Origin: Candidatus Eisenbacteria bacterium
GTDB lineage: Bacteria > Desulfobacterota > Binatia > DP-6
Length of the DNA stretch: 64,000 nt
Reading direction: 5' to 3'
NCBI GenBank assembly: GCA_035577985.1
Contig: DATJZY010000132.1
Span: 1 to 64,000 of the forward strand
Within the stretch, counting starts at the first letter, position 1. Each line of letters begins with the position of its first letter. Of this stretch, positions 16,051 through 23,754 are shown piece after piece. Made by a program: the position numbers and the translations under genes. The notes below the pieces were generated by a model. That model saw only the letters and a program-made list of their open reading frames with translations. It was not told where the DNA came from and made no database searches.

Positions 16051-16605
16051 CTACGCCGAGACCTCGACCAGCGCGGCGATGACCGCCCCCGCCGCCGGGA
16101 TGTCGCCGGAGTGCCGCGCCTGATGGAGGTAGCGCACGACACCCGCGCGATCGACGATCGCGACGCCGGGGAGCTGGAACCAGTCCGAGTGCCGCATGAG
16201 CGAGCCGCGGATGCTGACGCGGTGGCCCCGTTTGATCGCCTCGCTCCCTTCGCGAATCGGATCGAGAACGACCTCCCGCCAGCCCGCGCGGCGAAGGCCG
16301 TAGGATCGGTAGCTCGCCTTGTCGGGATCGCCGAGACACGGGAACCCGACGCCGATCTCGCCGCACACGCGCGCCGCCTCGGTGGCCGTGCCCTGCCCGA
16401 TCGCGACCACGCGCGCACCCCGGGCCTCGACCGCCGGCAGCTCGCGTTGCATCTCGACGAGATGCTGGCGGCAGACGGGTCAGCCGAAGTGCCGCAGGAA
16501 GAGGAAGATCGTCGCGCGTGCGCGCCAGAAGTCCGAGAGGCGCACGAGCGTCCCGTCGGTGTCGACGAAGTCGGCGTCCGGCGCCGGCTGCCCGACCGCG
16601 ATCAC
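16051..16605 (-). CDS. Peroxiredoxin-like (SelU/AhpC-TSA_2) selenoprotein candidate, UxxC
   Basis: Read through an in-frame TGA at 16482-16480, this gives a 184-residue thioredoxin-fold protein: upstream 'LSDFWRARATIFLFLRHFG', then U42-P43-V44-C45, then 'RQHLVEMQRELPAVEARGA' and a full AhpC/TSA_2 domain. Homologues normally have Cys-x-x-Cys here (RHFGCxxCRE), so the TGA sits exactly at the first redox Cys. Both halves keep the family sequence in one frame. A perfect hairpin begins 14 bases after the TGA (16465-16449). The GTG start at 16605 overlaps the stop of the upstream PaaK-like gene (GTGA). A nonsense mutation is the alternative. Conventional calling would give only a truncated ORF from 16452. 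The role is probably thiol/selenol redox chemistry. Confidence 0.8.
16449..16465 (-). promoter_or_regulatory. Candidate bacterial SECIS hairpin
   Basis: The mRNA strand reads GCAUCUC-GUC-GAGAUGC: a 7-bp perfect stem with a three-base loop that starts with G. The loop begins 21 bases after the UGA, inside the roughly 16-37-base window known for bacterial SECIS elements read by SelB, and the exposed G in the apical loop fits the model. The hairpin is within the coding sequence. Confidence 0.65.
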
Positions 16606-17888
16606 CCCTCGTCTATGACACGCGCGGCTTTGTACGCAAAACGCGGGAGCTTCCCGCGCTCGACGAGTTCGAGCCGCGTCGCGATGCCGTGCTTGTCCCG
16701 GAACCGCTCGGCGATGCGCCGGGCGAGCGCACCCGCGTCGGCGCCCGGGACGTGCTCGCATCGCACGTGGAGTGTGTTCGCCGGAACCTTGGGCCGCACG
16801 ACCTGATACTCGGCCGACGGCGTCGAGACCTCGGGGAACTCGTAGAGCACGAGCGCGACGTCGATCGGCAGCAGCTTCGCGTCGCCGATGGGTGTCACGT
16901 CGCGCACCCGCCCCTCGTAGAAGAGGCGGCGGTGCGTCTCGCCGCACACGCACGGCGTCGTGTTGAGGCGCACGACGTCCTCGAGGTCGTACCGGACGAG
17001 GAAGTTGTCCTTCTCGAGAACGGTCACGACCAGGTTCCCGCGCTCGCCGTGGCCGCACGGCCGCCCGGTGCGATCGTCGATCACCTCGACGATCGCGAGG
17101 TCCTCGGCGAGGTGCGCGCCGTCGCGCGCGTCGCACGCCGAGCCGAGCAGCGGCAGCGCTTCCAGCCCGGAGCTCGCCATCAGGTACTGCTCGGAGGGAT
17201 GGTCGCCGGCGATCGTGAGGTTCAGATCCTCGGCGGGATCGAGGCCCCGCGCCCGCGCGGCGTCGGCGTAGGTCGTCGCGACGTTGCCGAACAGCCGATA
17301 CATGTCGGGCCGCAGCCGCCGCCACACCTCGACGACGTCGGCGACGTGCTGCCTCCCGACCGGCGGGCCAGACGGGATGTTCGTCACGCCGAGCGCTTCG
17401 ACCCCATGCGAGAAGTGCCAGCCGCCGGCGTTCATGCCGAACGGGTGCGCATTCGCGAGGCTCATGCCGGGCCGGAGCCCCCAGCGCCAGCGCCCGCGCG
17501 CCGACGCGGCGTGGTCGACCTCGAGGTCCTTGCGCGTCCACAGGATGATCGTCGGCCGGCCGCTCGTTCCGGTCGAGGCGCCGAGGCGAACGGCCTGCGA
17601 CACGGGCGCGCCGCGGTAGTCGCCGAACGGCGGGAACTCCTCTTCGCTCCGGCGCAGCTCCGCCTTGAGCGTCGTCGGCAGCTTCGCGAGATCGTCCAAG
17701 CCGCGCACGTCGGCGCGCCGCACCCCCGCCGCCTCGAACTTGCGCTTGAAGAACGGCACGGGCGTGGCCCACACACGATCGAGCTGCTTCGCGAGACGTT
17801 CGGCCTGCAGCGCACGCACTTGCTCCAGCGGCATGGTCTGGATCGCGGGGTCGTAGTAGCGCTGATCGCGCCGGACCGGGGCCTTCAT
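16602..17888 (-). CDS. PaaK-like (phenylacetate-CoA ligase family) AMP-forming enzyme
   Basis: A 428-residue member of the phenylacetate-CoA ligase / coenzyme F390 synthetase family. It has the family nucleotide loop GASTGTSGRPT (residues about 100-110), 'YEGRVRDVTPIGDAKLLPIDV' spanning the hinge near 350, and the usual length. The family activates a carboxylic acid with ATP to an acyl-adenylate and thioester. The acid is unknown. It overlaps its upstream partner by 4 bases (ATGA) and the downstream selenoprotein candidate by 4 bases (GTGA), so the three are translationally coupled. Confidence 0.85.
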   Translation of the reverse strand: MKAPVRRDQRYYDPAIQTMPLEQVRALQAERLAKQLDRVWATPVPFFKRKFEAAGVRRADVRGLDDLAKLPTTLKAELRRSEEEFPPFGDYRGAPVSQAVRLGASTGTSGRPTIILWTRKDLEVDHAASARGRWRWGLRPGMSLANAHPFGMNAGGWHFSHGVEALGVTNIPSGPPVGRQHVADVVEVWRRLRPDMYRLFGNVATTYADAARARGLDPAEDLNLTIAGDHPSEQYLMASSGLEALPLLGSACDARDGAHLAEDLAIVEVIDDRTGRPCGHGERGNLVVTVLEKDNFLVRYDLEDVVRLNTTPCVCGETHRRLFYEGRVRDVTPIGDAKLLPIDVALVLYEFPEVSTPSAEYQVVRPKVPANTLHVRCEHVPGADAGALARRIAERFRDKHGIATRLELVERGKLPRFAYKAARVIDEG

Positions 17889-19150
17889 GTCTTGGTCCTG
17901 CGGTCGATCATCGCGTCGGCGAAGCGCGGCGCCGCCGCGGTCTCGGGAACGTCGGCCTCGGGCACGAGCACGACGTCCATCGAGATGAGCGCGAACGCCT
18001 TCACCCGCTCGGCGACCCGGGCCGCGAAGGCGCTTCGATCCGCCGGTTCGGTACGGAGCCCCGCGCGCAGCACGCACGTGTCGTAGCGCTGGCCCTGCGG
18101 ATGGTCGACGACGATCTGGAAGCGGGAGATCTCGGGCAGCTCGGAGAGCGCCTTGTGGACCTGCGCCGGATGGACGAGCACGCCCTTGATCTTGCGGATC
18201 GCCCCCTTCTGCCCGACGAACACGATGCGGAGCGACGGATCGCCGCAGGCGCACGTCCCCTCGAGGAGCCGGAACACGTCGCCGGGCGCGTAGCGCACGA
18301 GTGGCAGCGCGCGCGGGCCCAGCTGCGTCGCGACGAGCTCGCCGGTGCCGCCGGGGCCTACCGGCTCGCCGGTGTCGGGATCGAGGAACTCGCAGAAGAG
18401 GTCGCGCGCGTGGAGGTGCATGCCGTCGTGGACGCGACACTCGCCCGCGAGCGGTCCGATCTGCGCCTCGCCGCAGTGATCGAAGAGCTCGATCCCGAAC
18501 GTCGCGCCGAGGTCCCGCCGCAGCGCCGGCGTCAGCAGCTCGGCGGTCGAGAAGCCGACGCGGTACTTGAGGTCCGTGCGGGGATCGAGGCCCATCTCGC
18601 GCGCCGTGTCGCCGAGGTTGGCGAGAAAGCTCGGCGTGCCCGCATACACCGTCGCGCCCCAGGCGTGCGCGACCTCGACCTGCAACCGGCTCTGCCCCGT
18701 GCCGCCGTTGATCACGGCGCAGCCCGCCTCCTCGAAGGCGCGATGCAGCCGCAGGCCACCCGGCATGATGTGGTACGAGAGCGTCACGTGGGCGATGTCG
18801 CCCGGTCCGACGCCCATCGCGCGGATCGACTCCTTCAGCACCGGCGTCCCACCCTGCTCGGAGGCGAGACGAGGGATGTAGATCGGGCCGGGCGACGTGT
18901 GCACCGACGCGAACTCGGTCGGCCGTGCCGCGAGCAGCTCGCCGAAGGGCGGATGCGCGCGCTGGCTCTCCACCAGGTCGACCTTCGCGAGGCGCGGGAC
19001 CCGGGCGCGGACGTCGTCGTAGGTGCGCAGGCGGGGGACGTCGATTCCCCGCTCCGCGAACAGGCGCCGGTAGTACGGCGAGTGCACGCCGACCCATGCG
19101 AGCGTCTCGCGAAGGCGTGCCAGGTCGTCGTCGGAGTGCGGCCAGTTCAT
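17885..19150 (-). CDS. PaaK-like protein with altered nucleotide loop
   Basis: A 421-residue PaaK-family protein, first gene of a coupled three-gene leftward unit. It aligns in layout with its downstream partner: N-terminal 'GVHSPYYRRLFAERGID', a CACGD motif near 325 and 'FVGQKGAIRKIKGVLVHPAQ' at the hinge. At the place of the Ser/Thr/Gly-rich ATP loop it has 'HTSPGPIYIPR' (residues about 84-94) rather than TSGTTG. Either ATP binding is weakened or the substrate differs; a pseudo-ligase subunit that works with its neighbour is possible. Confidence 0.8.
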   Translation of the reverse strand: MNWPHSDDDLARLRETLAWVGVHSPYYRRLFAERGIDVPRLRTYDDVRARVPRLAKVDLVESQRAHPPFGELLAARPTEFASVHTSPGPIYIPRLASEQGGTPVLKESIRAMGVGPGDIAHVTLSYHIMPGGLRLHRAFEEAGCAVINGGTGQSRLQVEVAHAWGATVYAGTPSFLANLGDTAREMGLDPRTDLKYRVGFSTAELLTPALRRDLGATFGIELFDHCGEAQIGPLAGECRVHDGMHLHARDLFCEFLDPDTGEPVGPGGTGELVATQLGPRALPLVRYAPGDVFRLLEGTCACGDPSLRIVFVGQKGAIRKIKGVLVHPAQVHKALSELPEISRFQIVVDHPQGQRYDTCVLRAGLRTEPADRSAFAARVAERVKAFALISMDVVLVPEADVPETAAAPRFADAMIDRRTKT

Positions 19151-19229
19151 GCGCGAGGGCCGAGGCCTACAAACCCCCGCCGGGGGCGTCAAGCTTGCCG
19201 CCCGCGTGGCGTTGTGCGACGTGCGGCCC

Positions 19230-19853
19230 ATGGCGGACCTCGAGCTCGACGTGGACGCTGCGGCGCTCTGTCTCGTCGAAATGCAGAACGACATCGTGCA
19301 CGAGCGGAACATCGGCGAGAAGGGGCTCGGCGGTGCGCTCGCCGGCCAGGTGAAGGCCCGCGGCGTCATCCCGAAGCTCGAGCGGCTCACGGCCGCAGCG
19401 CGCGCGCGCGGCGTGCCGGTCGTCTACGTCAACTTCTGCGGCAAGCCCGGATTCCCGCGTCCGAATACGCGGCTGTACCGGCTGTCGGCCTCGAAGCCGC
19501 GGCTCGTCGAAGGCACCTGGGGCGTGCAGACGCACGAGGCGCTCACGCCGCGGCCCGAGGACTTCGTCCTCGAGCGCACCGTCGGCGTCGACGGATCGTA
19601 CGGCACGCAGCTCTATCCTGTCCTGCGCATGCTCGCACGTCGCACGATGCTCATGACCGGCGTGTCGACCAACCTCGCCATCGAGAGCATCGTGCGCGCG
19701 TCCGTCAATCGCGGCTTCGACATGGTCGTCGTCGAGGACTGTTGCGCGAGCTTCCCCCAGGAGTGGCACGACTGGACGGTCAAGAACATCCTGCCGCTGC
19801 TCGCCACGGTGACGTCGTCCGACGTCGTTCTGCGCGCGCTCGGCGCCGATTGA
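19230..19853 (+). CDS. Isochorismatase-fold protein with all three catalytic residues replaced
   Basis: A 207-residue protein with the isochorismatase-like fold: LCLVEMQNDIV (residues 13-23), FVLERTVG (112-119) and 'MTGVSTNLAIESIVRA' (142-157). The family triad is Asp-Lys-Cys. Here the positions hold Glu17, Arg116 and Ala150. Lack of Cys alone is known in true isochorismatases, but loss of Asp and Lys is unusual, so the enzyme may be inactive or changed in function. The ATG at 19230 is preferred to one at 19149 because the extension is not family-like. It diverges from the PaaK pair. Confidence 0.8.
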   Translation: MADLELDVDAAALCLVEMQNDIVHERNIGEKGLGGALAGQVKARGVIPKLERLTAAARARGVPVVYVNFCGKPGFPRPNTRLYRLSASKPRLVEGTWGVQTHEALTPRPEDFVLERTVGVDGSYGTQLYPVLRMLARRTMLMTGVSTNLAIESIVRASVNRGFDMVVVEDCCASFPQEWHDWTVKNILPLLATVTSSDVVLRALGAD

Positions 19854-19913
19854 CCCAGTCTCCGCGCAGCCGCTACGGCACGTCCGATCGGCGCGCCGCG
19901 TCGAAAGTTTTCG

Positions 19914-19943
19914 TTGACGCCCGGCGCGATGCACGTGTATGCG
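19914..19943 (+). promoter_or_regulatory. Candidate housekeeping promoter of secreted Cys-rich gene
   Basis: TTGACG (19914-19919), an 18-base spacer and TATGCG (19938-19943), preceded by a TTTTC run. It is 55 bases upstream of the ATG at 19999, which has the strong ribosome site AGGAGGAGG. The second paralogue has a similar TTTTCTCGTTG block upstream (about 21570-21580). Confidence 0.45.
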
Positions 19944-19998
19944 CCATGGAGATGCGCCAAACACGCGTTTGGCACCAACACAGGAGGAGGGTTCACCA

Positions 19999-21468
19999 AT
20001 GAGGATCGGCCGACTCGGTCTCGCCGTGGTGCTCGGCATCGCGGTCGGCGGCATCGCGAGCGCACAGCCCATTCCCGAGGCCAAGTGCGTGACCGGCAAG
20101 GTGAAGTGCGGCATGAACAAGGTGAAGGGCAACCTCGGCTGCGAGGGCAAGGCCGCCAAGCTGGGCGCGGCCGTCGATCCGCTCTGTACCTCGAAGGTCA
20201 ACGGCAAGTTCACCGGTTCTGCCACCGCCTGCATGGAGAAGCTCGACGCCAAGAACGCCACCGTGCCCTGCGCCACGCTGGGTGACGGCACGACGATCGC
20301 CGCGAAGATCGACGCGTTCATCGCCGACGTGAAGGCCGAGCTCTACACGAACCCGATTCCGACCGGCGCCAACGCGTGCGCGTCGGGCAAGATGAAGTGC
20401 GTCACGAACTTCGTGAAGGGCATCCTCACGTGCGAGTCCAAGGCCATCAAGCTCGGGCTCCCCGTCGATCCGCTGTGCACGCAGAAGGCCATGGACAAGT
20501 TCACGGGCCTGGCGCTCAACAAGTCGTGCATGGAGAAGCTCGAAGCCCCGGGCAAAGCCTGCACGCTCGGCGGCACTTCGGGCGACGGCGCCACGATCAA
20601 GGCGAAGTCACAGGCCTTCATGGACGACCTCCTCTGTGAGCTGCTGGCCCAGTTCCCGGCCGTCACCCAGCTGAACATCACCGGCGCGGCTCCGTCGGGC
20701 AACTGCGGCTCGACCGTCGGCGGCCCGAATCCGCTCGCCTGCGGGCTCTCCTACACGGGCGGCGGCGCCACCACCGCGCCTCCGACCGGCCAGCCGGTCG
20801 GCTCGCTCACTCGTCTCTCGGCGACCTGCACCGCCAACGACTGCACTCTCGGGTCGACGACGGGCGGCAACGACTGCTCCGATACCGGCTGCCCGCTCGG
20901 GCCGTACCGCCCGCAGCCGAACGGCGCGACGTCGAGCTGCGTGCTCGTGAAGTTCACGGCCGGCGCCACGGGCACACTCAAGCGGTGCAGCGGAGCGGCC
21001 TTGGTGAACTACCCTCTGGCGGCCAACGTGACGATCACCGGCAACGCCACCCAACCCTGCCCGCTCTGCGTCGCCGGACTCTGTGACGCGACGGCTTCCA
21101 ACCCCGGCGCCGCCTGCACCGACGTCGGTGGTGGCGCGAGCTTCGAGTGTCTACCGGCCGGCCTCCCGATTCCGCCGTTCGGCATCAGCATCCCGAACAA
21201 CGGCACGGGGTCGTCGACGATCACCGACGCAGGTGGCATCTTCTGTCCGGGGCAGACGGTCGCCAACAAGGGCTGCTTCGGTAGCGCCGGCTGCACCTCC
21301 ATCACCGTGAAAGGCTCTCCGGCCGGCCCGCTGAGCCCCGGCCCGCACCCGGCCACCGTGGCCGGAGCGTTCTGCATCCCGTCGACGGGCAACGGTGTCG
21401 TCGACGGCGGTGGCGGTCTCCCCGGCCCGGGCGCCAGCTCGACGCCGGACATCTTCAGCCTCTTCTAG
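19999..21468 (+). CDS. Cys-rich secreted protein with internal duplication (paralogue 1)
   Basis: A 489-residue exported protein with a signal peptide (MRIGRLGLAVVLGIAVGG, cleavage near ASAQ). Two tandem units of about 90 residues follow (about 25-120 and 121-215), each with the pattern K-C-x(4-5)-K-x-K-C, then KG-x-L-x-C, then a VDPLC motif and a CMEKL motif. The C-terminal 270 residues are Gly/Thr/Cys-rich (for example CPLCVAGLCDATASNPGAAC), probably a disulphide-rich beta domain. No known family. A near-copy follows at 21667. Strong AGGAGGAGG ribosome site, Lys-AAG-rich coding and a good terminator suggest high expression. Confidence 0.75.
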   Translation: MRIGRLGLAVVLGIAVGGIASAQPIPEAKCVTGKVKCGMNKVKGNLGCEGKAAKLGAAVDPLCTSKVNGKFTGSATACMEKLDAKNATVPCATLGDGTTIAAKIDAFIADVKAELYTNPIPTGANACASGKMKCVTNFVKGILTCESKAIKLGLPVDPLCTQKAMDKFTGLALNKSCMEKLEAPGKACTLGGTSGDGATIKAKSQAFMDDLLCELLAQFPAVTQLNITGAAPSGNCGSTVGGPNPLACGLSYTGGGATTAPPTGQPVGSLTRLSATCTANDCTLGSTTGGNDCSDTGCPLGPYRPQPNGATSSCVLVKFTAGATGTLKRCSGAALVNYPLAANVTITGNATQPCPLCVAGLCDATASNPGAACTDVGGGASFECLPAGLPIPPFGISIPNNGTGSSTITDAGGIFCPGQTVANKGCFGSAGCTSITVKGSPAGPLSPGPHPATVAGAFCIPSTGNGVVDGGGGLPGPGASSTPDIFSLF

Positions 21469-21496
21469 CGGCTCTTTCGTCGATCGCGTGAGCCAG

Positions 21497-21536
21497 GACG
21501 CCCTCGGGTCCGCCGGACCCGGGGGCGTCGCATTTT
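21497..21536 (+). terminator. Rho-independent terminator
   Basis: A 15-bp hairpin (arms starting GACGCCCTCGGG and ending CGGGGGCGTC, loop GCC, one G-U pair) at 21497-21529, followed by a TTTT run at 21533-21536. It is 28 bases after the stop of the first secreted paralogue. Confidence 0.75.
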
Positions 21537-21666
21537 CCGGCGCTGCCGCGACGCGGCGAGTCCCCCGATTTTCTCGTTGCGGCGTCAACGACCGGCGTGT
21601 TAGCCCATGAGCTAGCGGGCCGCCGAGGCCCCCCAAACAAAACGAAGTCACAGAGGGAGGGAGCGC

Positions 21667-23193
21667 ATGTTCCAGATCGGGATTCGTAGGGCCGTGGGAT
21701 TGCTCGTTCTTGCGGGGGCCGTCGCATGGGCCGGCGCGGCAAGCGCCCAGCCGATCCCGCAGGCGAAGTGCGAGGCCGGCAAGATCAAGTGCGGCATCAA
21801 CAAGGTGAAGGGCAACCTCGGCTGCGAGGGCAAGGCCGCCAAGCTCGGCGCCTCCGTCGACCCGCTCTGCACCCAGAAGGTGAACGACAAGTTCTCCGGC
21901 CTTCCGCTGAACAAGTCGTGCATGGAGAAGCTCGACGCCAAGAACGCCACCGTGCCGTGCATCACGCTCGGCGACGGCGGCACGATCGGCGCCAAGATCA
22001 ACGCCTTCGTCGCCGACGTGAAGGCCGAGCTCTACGTCAACCCGGCGCCGACCGGGGCCAATGCCTGCGCCTCCGGGAAGATGAAGTGCGTGACGAACTT
22101 CGTGAAGGGCATCCTCGGGTGCCGCGCGAAGTCGATCACGACGGGCCTCGCGGTCGATCCGCTCTGCCTGCAGAAGGCGATGGACAAGTTCACGGGCCTC
22201 GCCCTGAACAAGTCGTGCATGGAGAAGCTCGAAGCCCCGGGCAAGGCGTGCACGCTCGTCGGCACGACCGCCGACGGCGCGACCATCAAGGCGAAGTCGC
22301 AGGCCTTCATGGACGACCTCCTGTGTGAGCTCGGCGGCAGCCCGACCGGCACGAGTGTCAACGTGATCACCGCGATGGGGTCGGGTAACTGCGGCGTCTC
22401 CCGGACGGGCGGCGCGGGCGGTACGGACCTTCTGCAGCTCGCCTGCGGCGCGTCGTATCAGGGCGGCGGCACGGGCACCAGCGATCCGTCGGATGGGCCG
22501 GTCGGTGCCCTCACGCGCTACACGGCGTCCTGCACGGGATCGAGCTGCACGCTCGGTCCGACGACGGCGGGATCCGGCGCCAACACGTGCTCGAACACGG
22601 GGTGTCCGTACGGCCCCAACCGCGCGCAGCCGAACACGACGACGCCGGTTCAGTCGGCGTGCGTCCGCGTGCTCTTCTCCGCCCCGGCGGCGGGAACCGT
22701 CAACACCTGCACCGGCGCCGCGAACTTCAACCTGCCGCTCAGCGCCAACATCGTGCTGACCGCCAACGTCACCGAGCCGTGCCCGCTCTGCGTCGCCGGA
22801 GCCTGCGACGCGACGGCGACGAACCCCGGGGCGAGCTGCACCGACCTCGGCGGCGGCGCGAACTACGAGTGTCTCCCGGCCGGTCTCGCCCTCCCGCCGT
22901 TCGCGATCAGCACGCCGGCGAGCGGAACGGGTACGTCGGTCAACAGCAACGCGGGCGGCATCTTCTGCCCCGGCCAGACCGTCGCCAACAAGGGCTGCTT
23001 CGGGGACCCGACCTGCGACTACATGGAAGTGACCGGCGCAGCGGCCGGTGCGCTGTCGGCCGGACCGCACGCGATCACCACGGGCTCGGTCTTCTGCATC
23101 CCGTCGACCGGCAATGGCCTCATCGACGGCGGGGCCGGCTTCCCGGGACCGGGTGCGAACTCCACCCCGGCCACGATCCAGCTTCTGCCCTAG
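21667..23193 (+). CDS. Cys-rich secreted protein with internal duplication (paralogue 2)
   Basis: A 508-residue paralogue of the gene just upstream, with its own signal peptide (hydrophobic stretch about 8-25, cleavage near ASAQ). It has the same two Lys/Cys units (VDPLC and CMEKL occur twice) and the same Cys-rich C-terminal domain, including CPLCVAGACDAT, FCPGQTVANKGCFG and FCIPSTGNG. The first ~220 residues are nearly identical between the paralogues; the middle of the C-terminal domain differs most. It has its own ribosome site (GAGGGAGGG) and terminator, so the tandem genes are separate transcription units from a local duplication. Function unknown; an abundant envelope or extracellular protein is likely. 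Confidence 0.75.
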   Translation: MFQIGIRRAVGLLVLAGAVAWAGAASAQPIPQAKCEAGKIKCGINKVKGNLGCEGKAAKLGASVDPLCTQKVNDKFSGLPLNKSCMEKLDAKNATVPCITLGDGGTIGAKINAFVADVKAELYVNPAPTGANACASGKMKCVTNFVKGILGCRAKSITTGLAVDPLCLQKAMDKFTGLALNKSCMEKLEAPGKACTLVGTTADGATIKAKSQAFMDDLLCELGGSPTGTSVNVITAMGSGNCGVSRTGGAGGTDLLQLACGASYQGGGTGTSDPSDGPVGALTRYTASCTGSSCTLGPTTAGSGANTCSNTGCPYGPNRAQPNTTTPVQSACVRVLFSAPAAGTVNTCTGAANFNLPLSANIVLTANVTEPCPLCVAGACDATATNPGASCTDLGGGANYECLPAGLALPPFAISTPASGTGTSVNSNAGGIFCPGQTVANKGCFGDPTCDYMEVTGAAAGALSAGPHAITTGSVFCIPSTGNGLIDGGAGFPGPGANSTPATIQLLP

Positions 23194-23218
23194 TCCGGTA
23201 GAGCCACGATACACACAC

Positions 23219-23250
23219 GACGCCCCCGGGCCGCACGGTTCGGGGGCGTC
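23219..23250 (+). terminator. Terminator-like hairpin
   Basis: GACGCCCCCG pairs with CGGGGGCGTC (ten perfect pairs, extended by wobble pairs), with a GGCC-GCAC-GGTT top. It is 25 bases after the stop of paralogue 2, at the same relative place as the terminator of paralogue 1 and with a related stem, but the T run is missing. Confidence 0.6.
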
Positions 23251-23300
23251 GCCGTCCGCGGGCTCGACGATGGGGGCGGATTCCCGCTACGACGGCGGGC

Positions 23301-23744
23301 ATGCAGCCATGGGAGATGGCCGCGCGCGAGGCCATCCGCGATCTCGTCGCGCGCTACTCCGTCGCCGGCGATCGCGGCCGCTTCGACGATCTCATCGCGC
23401 TCTTCACCGACGACGGTCTGCTCGAGCTGCCCGAGGGCCGCTCGGCACGCGGCCGGGACGCGATCCGGGCCTTCCTCAGCGACACCGGAGCCCGCTTGCG
23501 CGAAGCGACCACCCGCCCCGTCATCCGCCACCACGTGACGACGCACCAGATCGACGTCGCGAGCGCGAGCGAGGCGACCGGGACGGCGTACTTCTTCGTC
23601 GTCACCGAGCGCGGCGCCGATCACTGGGGTCGATATCGCGATCGCTACGCCTGCGTGGACGGCACGTGGCGCTTCGCGCATCGCAAGGTGACGCTCGACG
23701 GCTGGGCGCCGGGCTCGTGGTCCGCCGAGCGCCGCAAGGGCTGA
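23301..23744 (+). CDS. SnoaL/NTF2-like protein
   Basis: A 147-residue protein of the NTF2-like cone fold. It shows the family pattern EAIRDLVARYSVAGDRGRFD (residues 9-28), then 'LIALFTDDGLLEL', 'GRDAIRAFL' and a C-terminal 'DGTWRFAHRKVTLD'. The family includes small ketosteroid isomerase- and dehydratase-type enzymes and binding proteins, so a substrate cannot be named. Its stop is 10 bases from the convergent enoyl-CoA hydratase stop. It stands alone after the secreted paralogues. Confidence 0.85.
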   Translation: MQPWEMAAREAIRDLVARYSVAGDRGRFDDLIALFTDDGLLELPEGRSARGRDAIRAFLSDTGARLREATTRPVIRHHVTTHQIDVASASEATGTAYFFVVTERGADHWGRYRDRYACVDGTWRFAHRKVTLDGWAPGSWSAERRKG

Positions 23745-23754
23745 TCGACGGCTC

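Noticed and set aside
19999..23193. CRISPR or DNA-level tandem repeat
   Set aside because: The repetition is at gene level: two full secreted-protein genes with signal peptides, not short spaced repeats.
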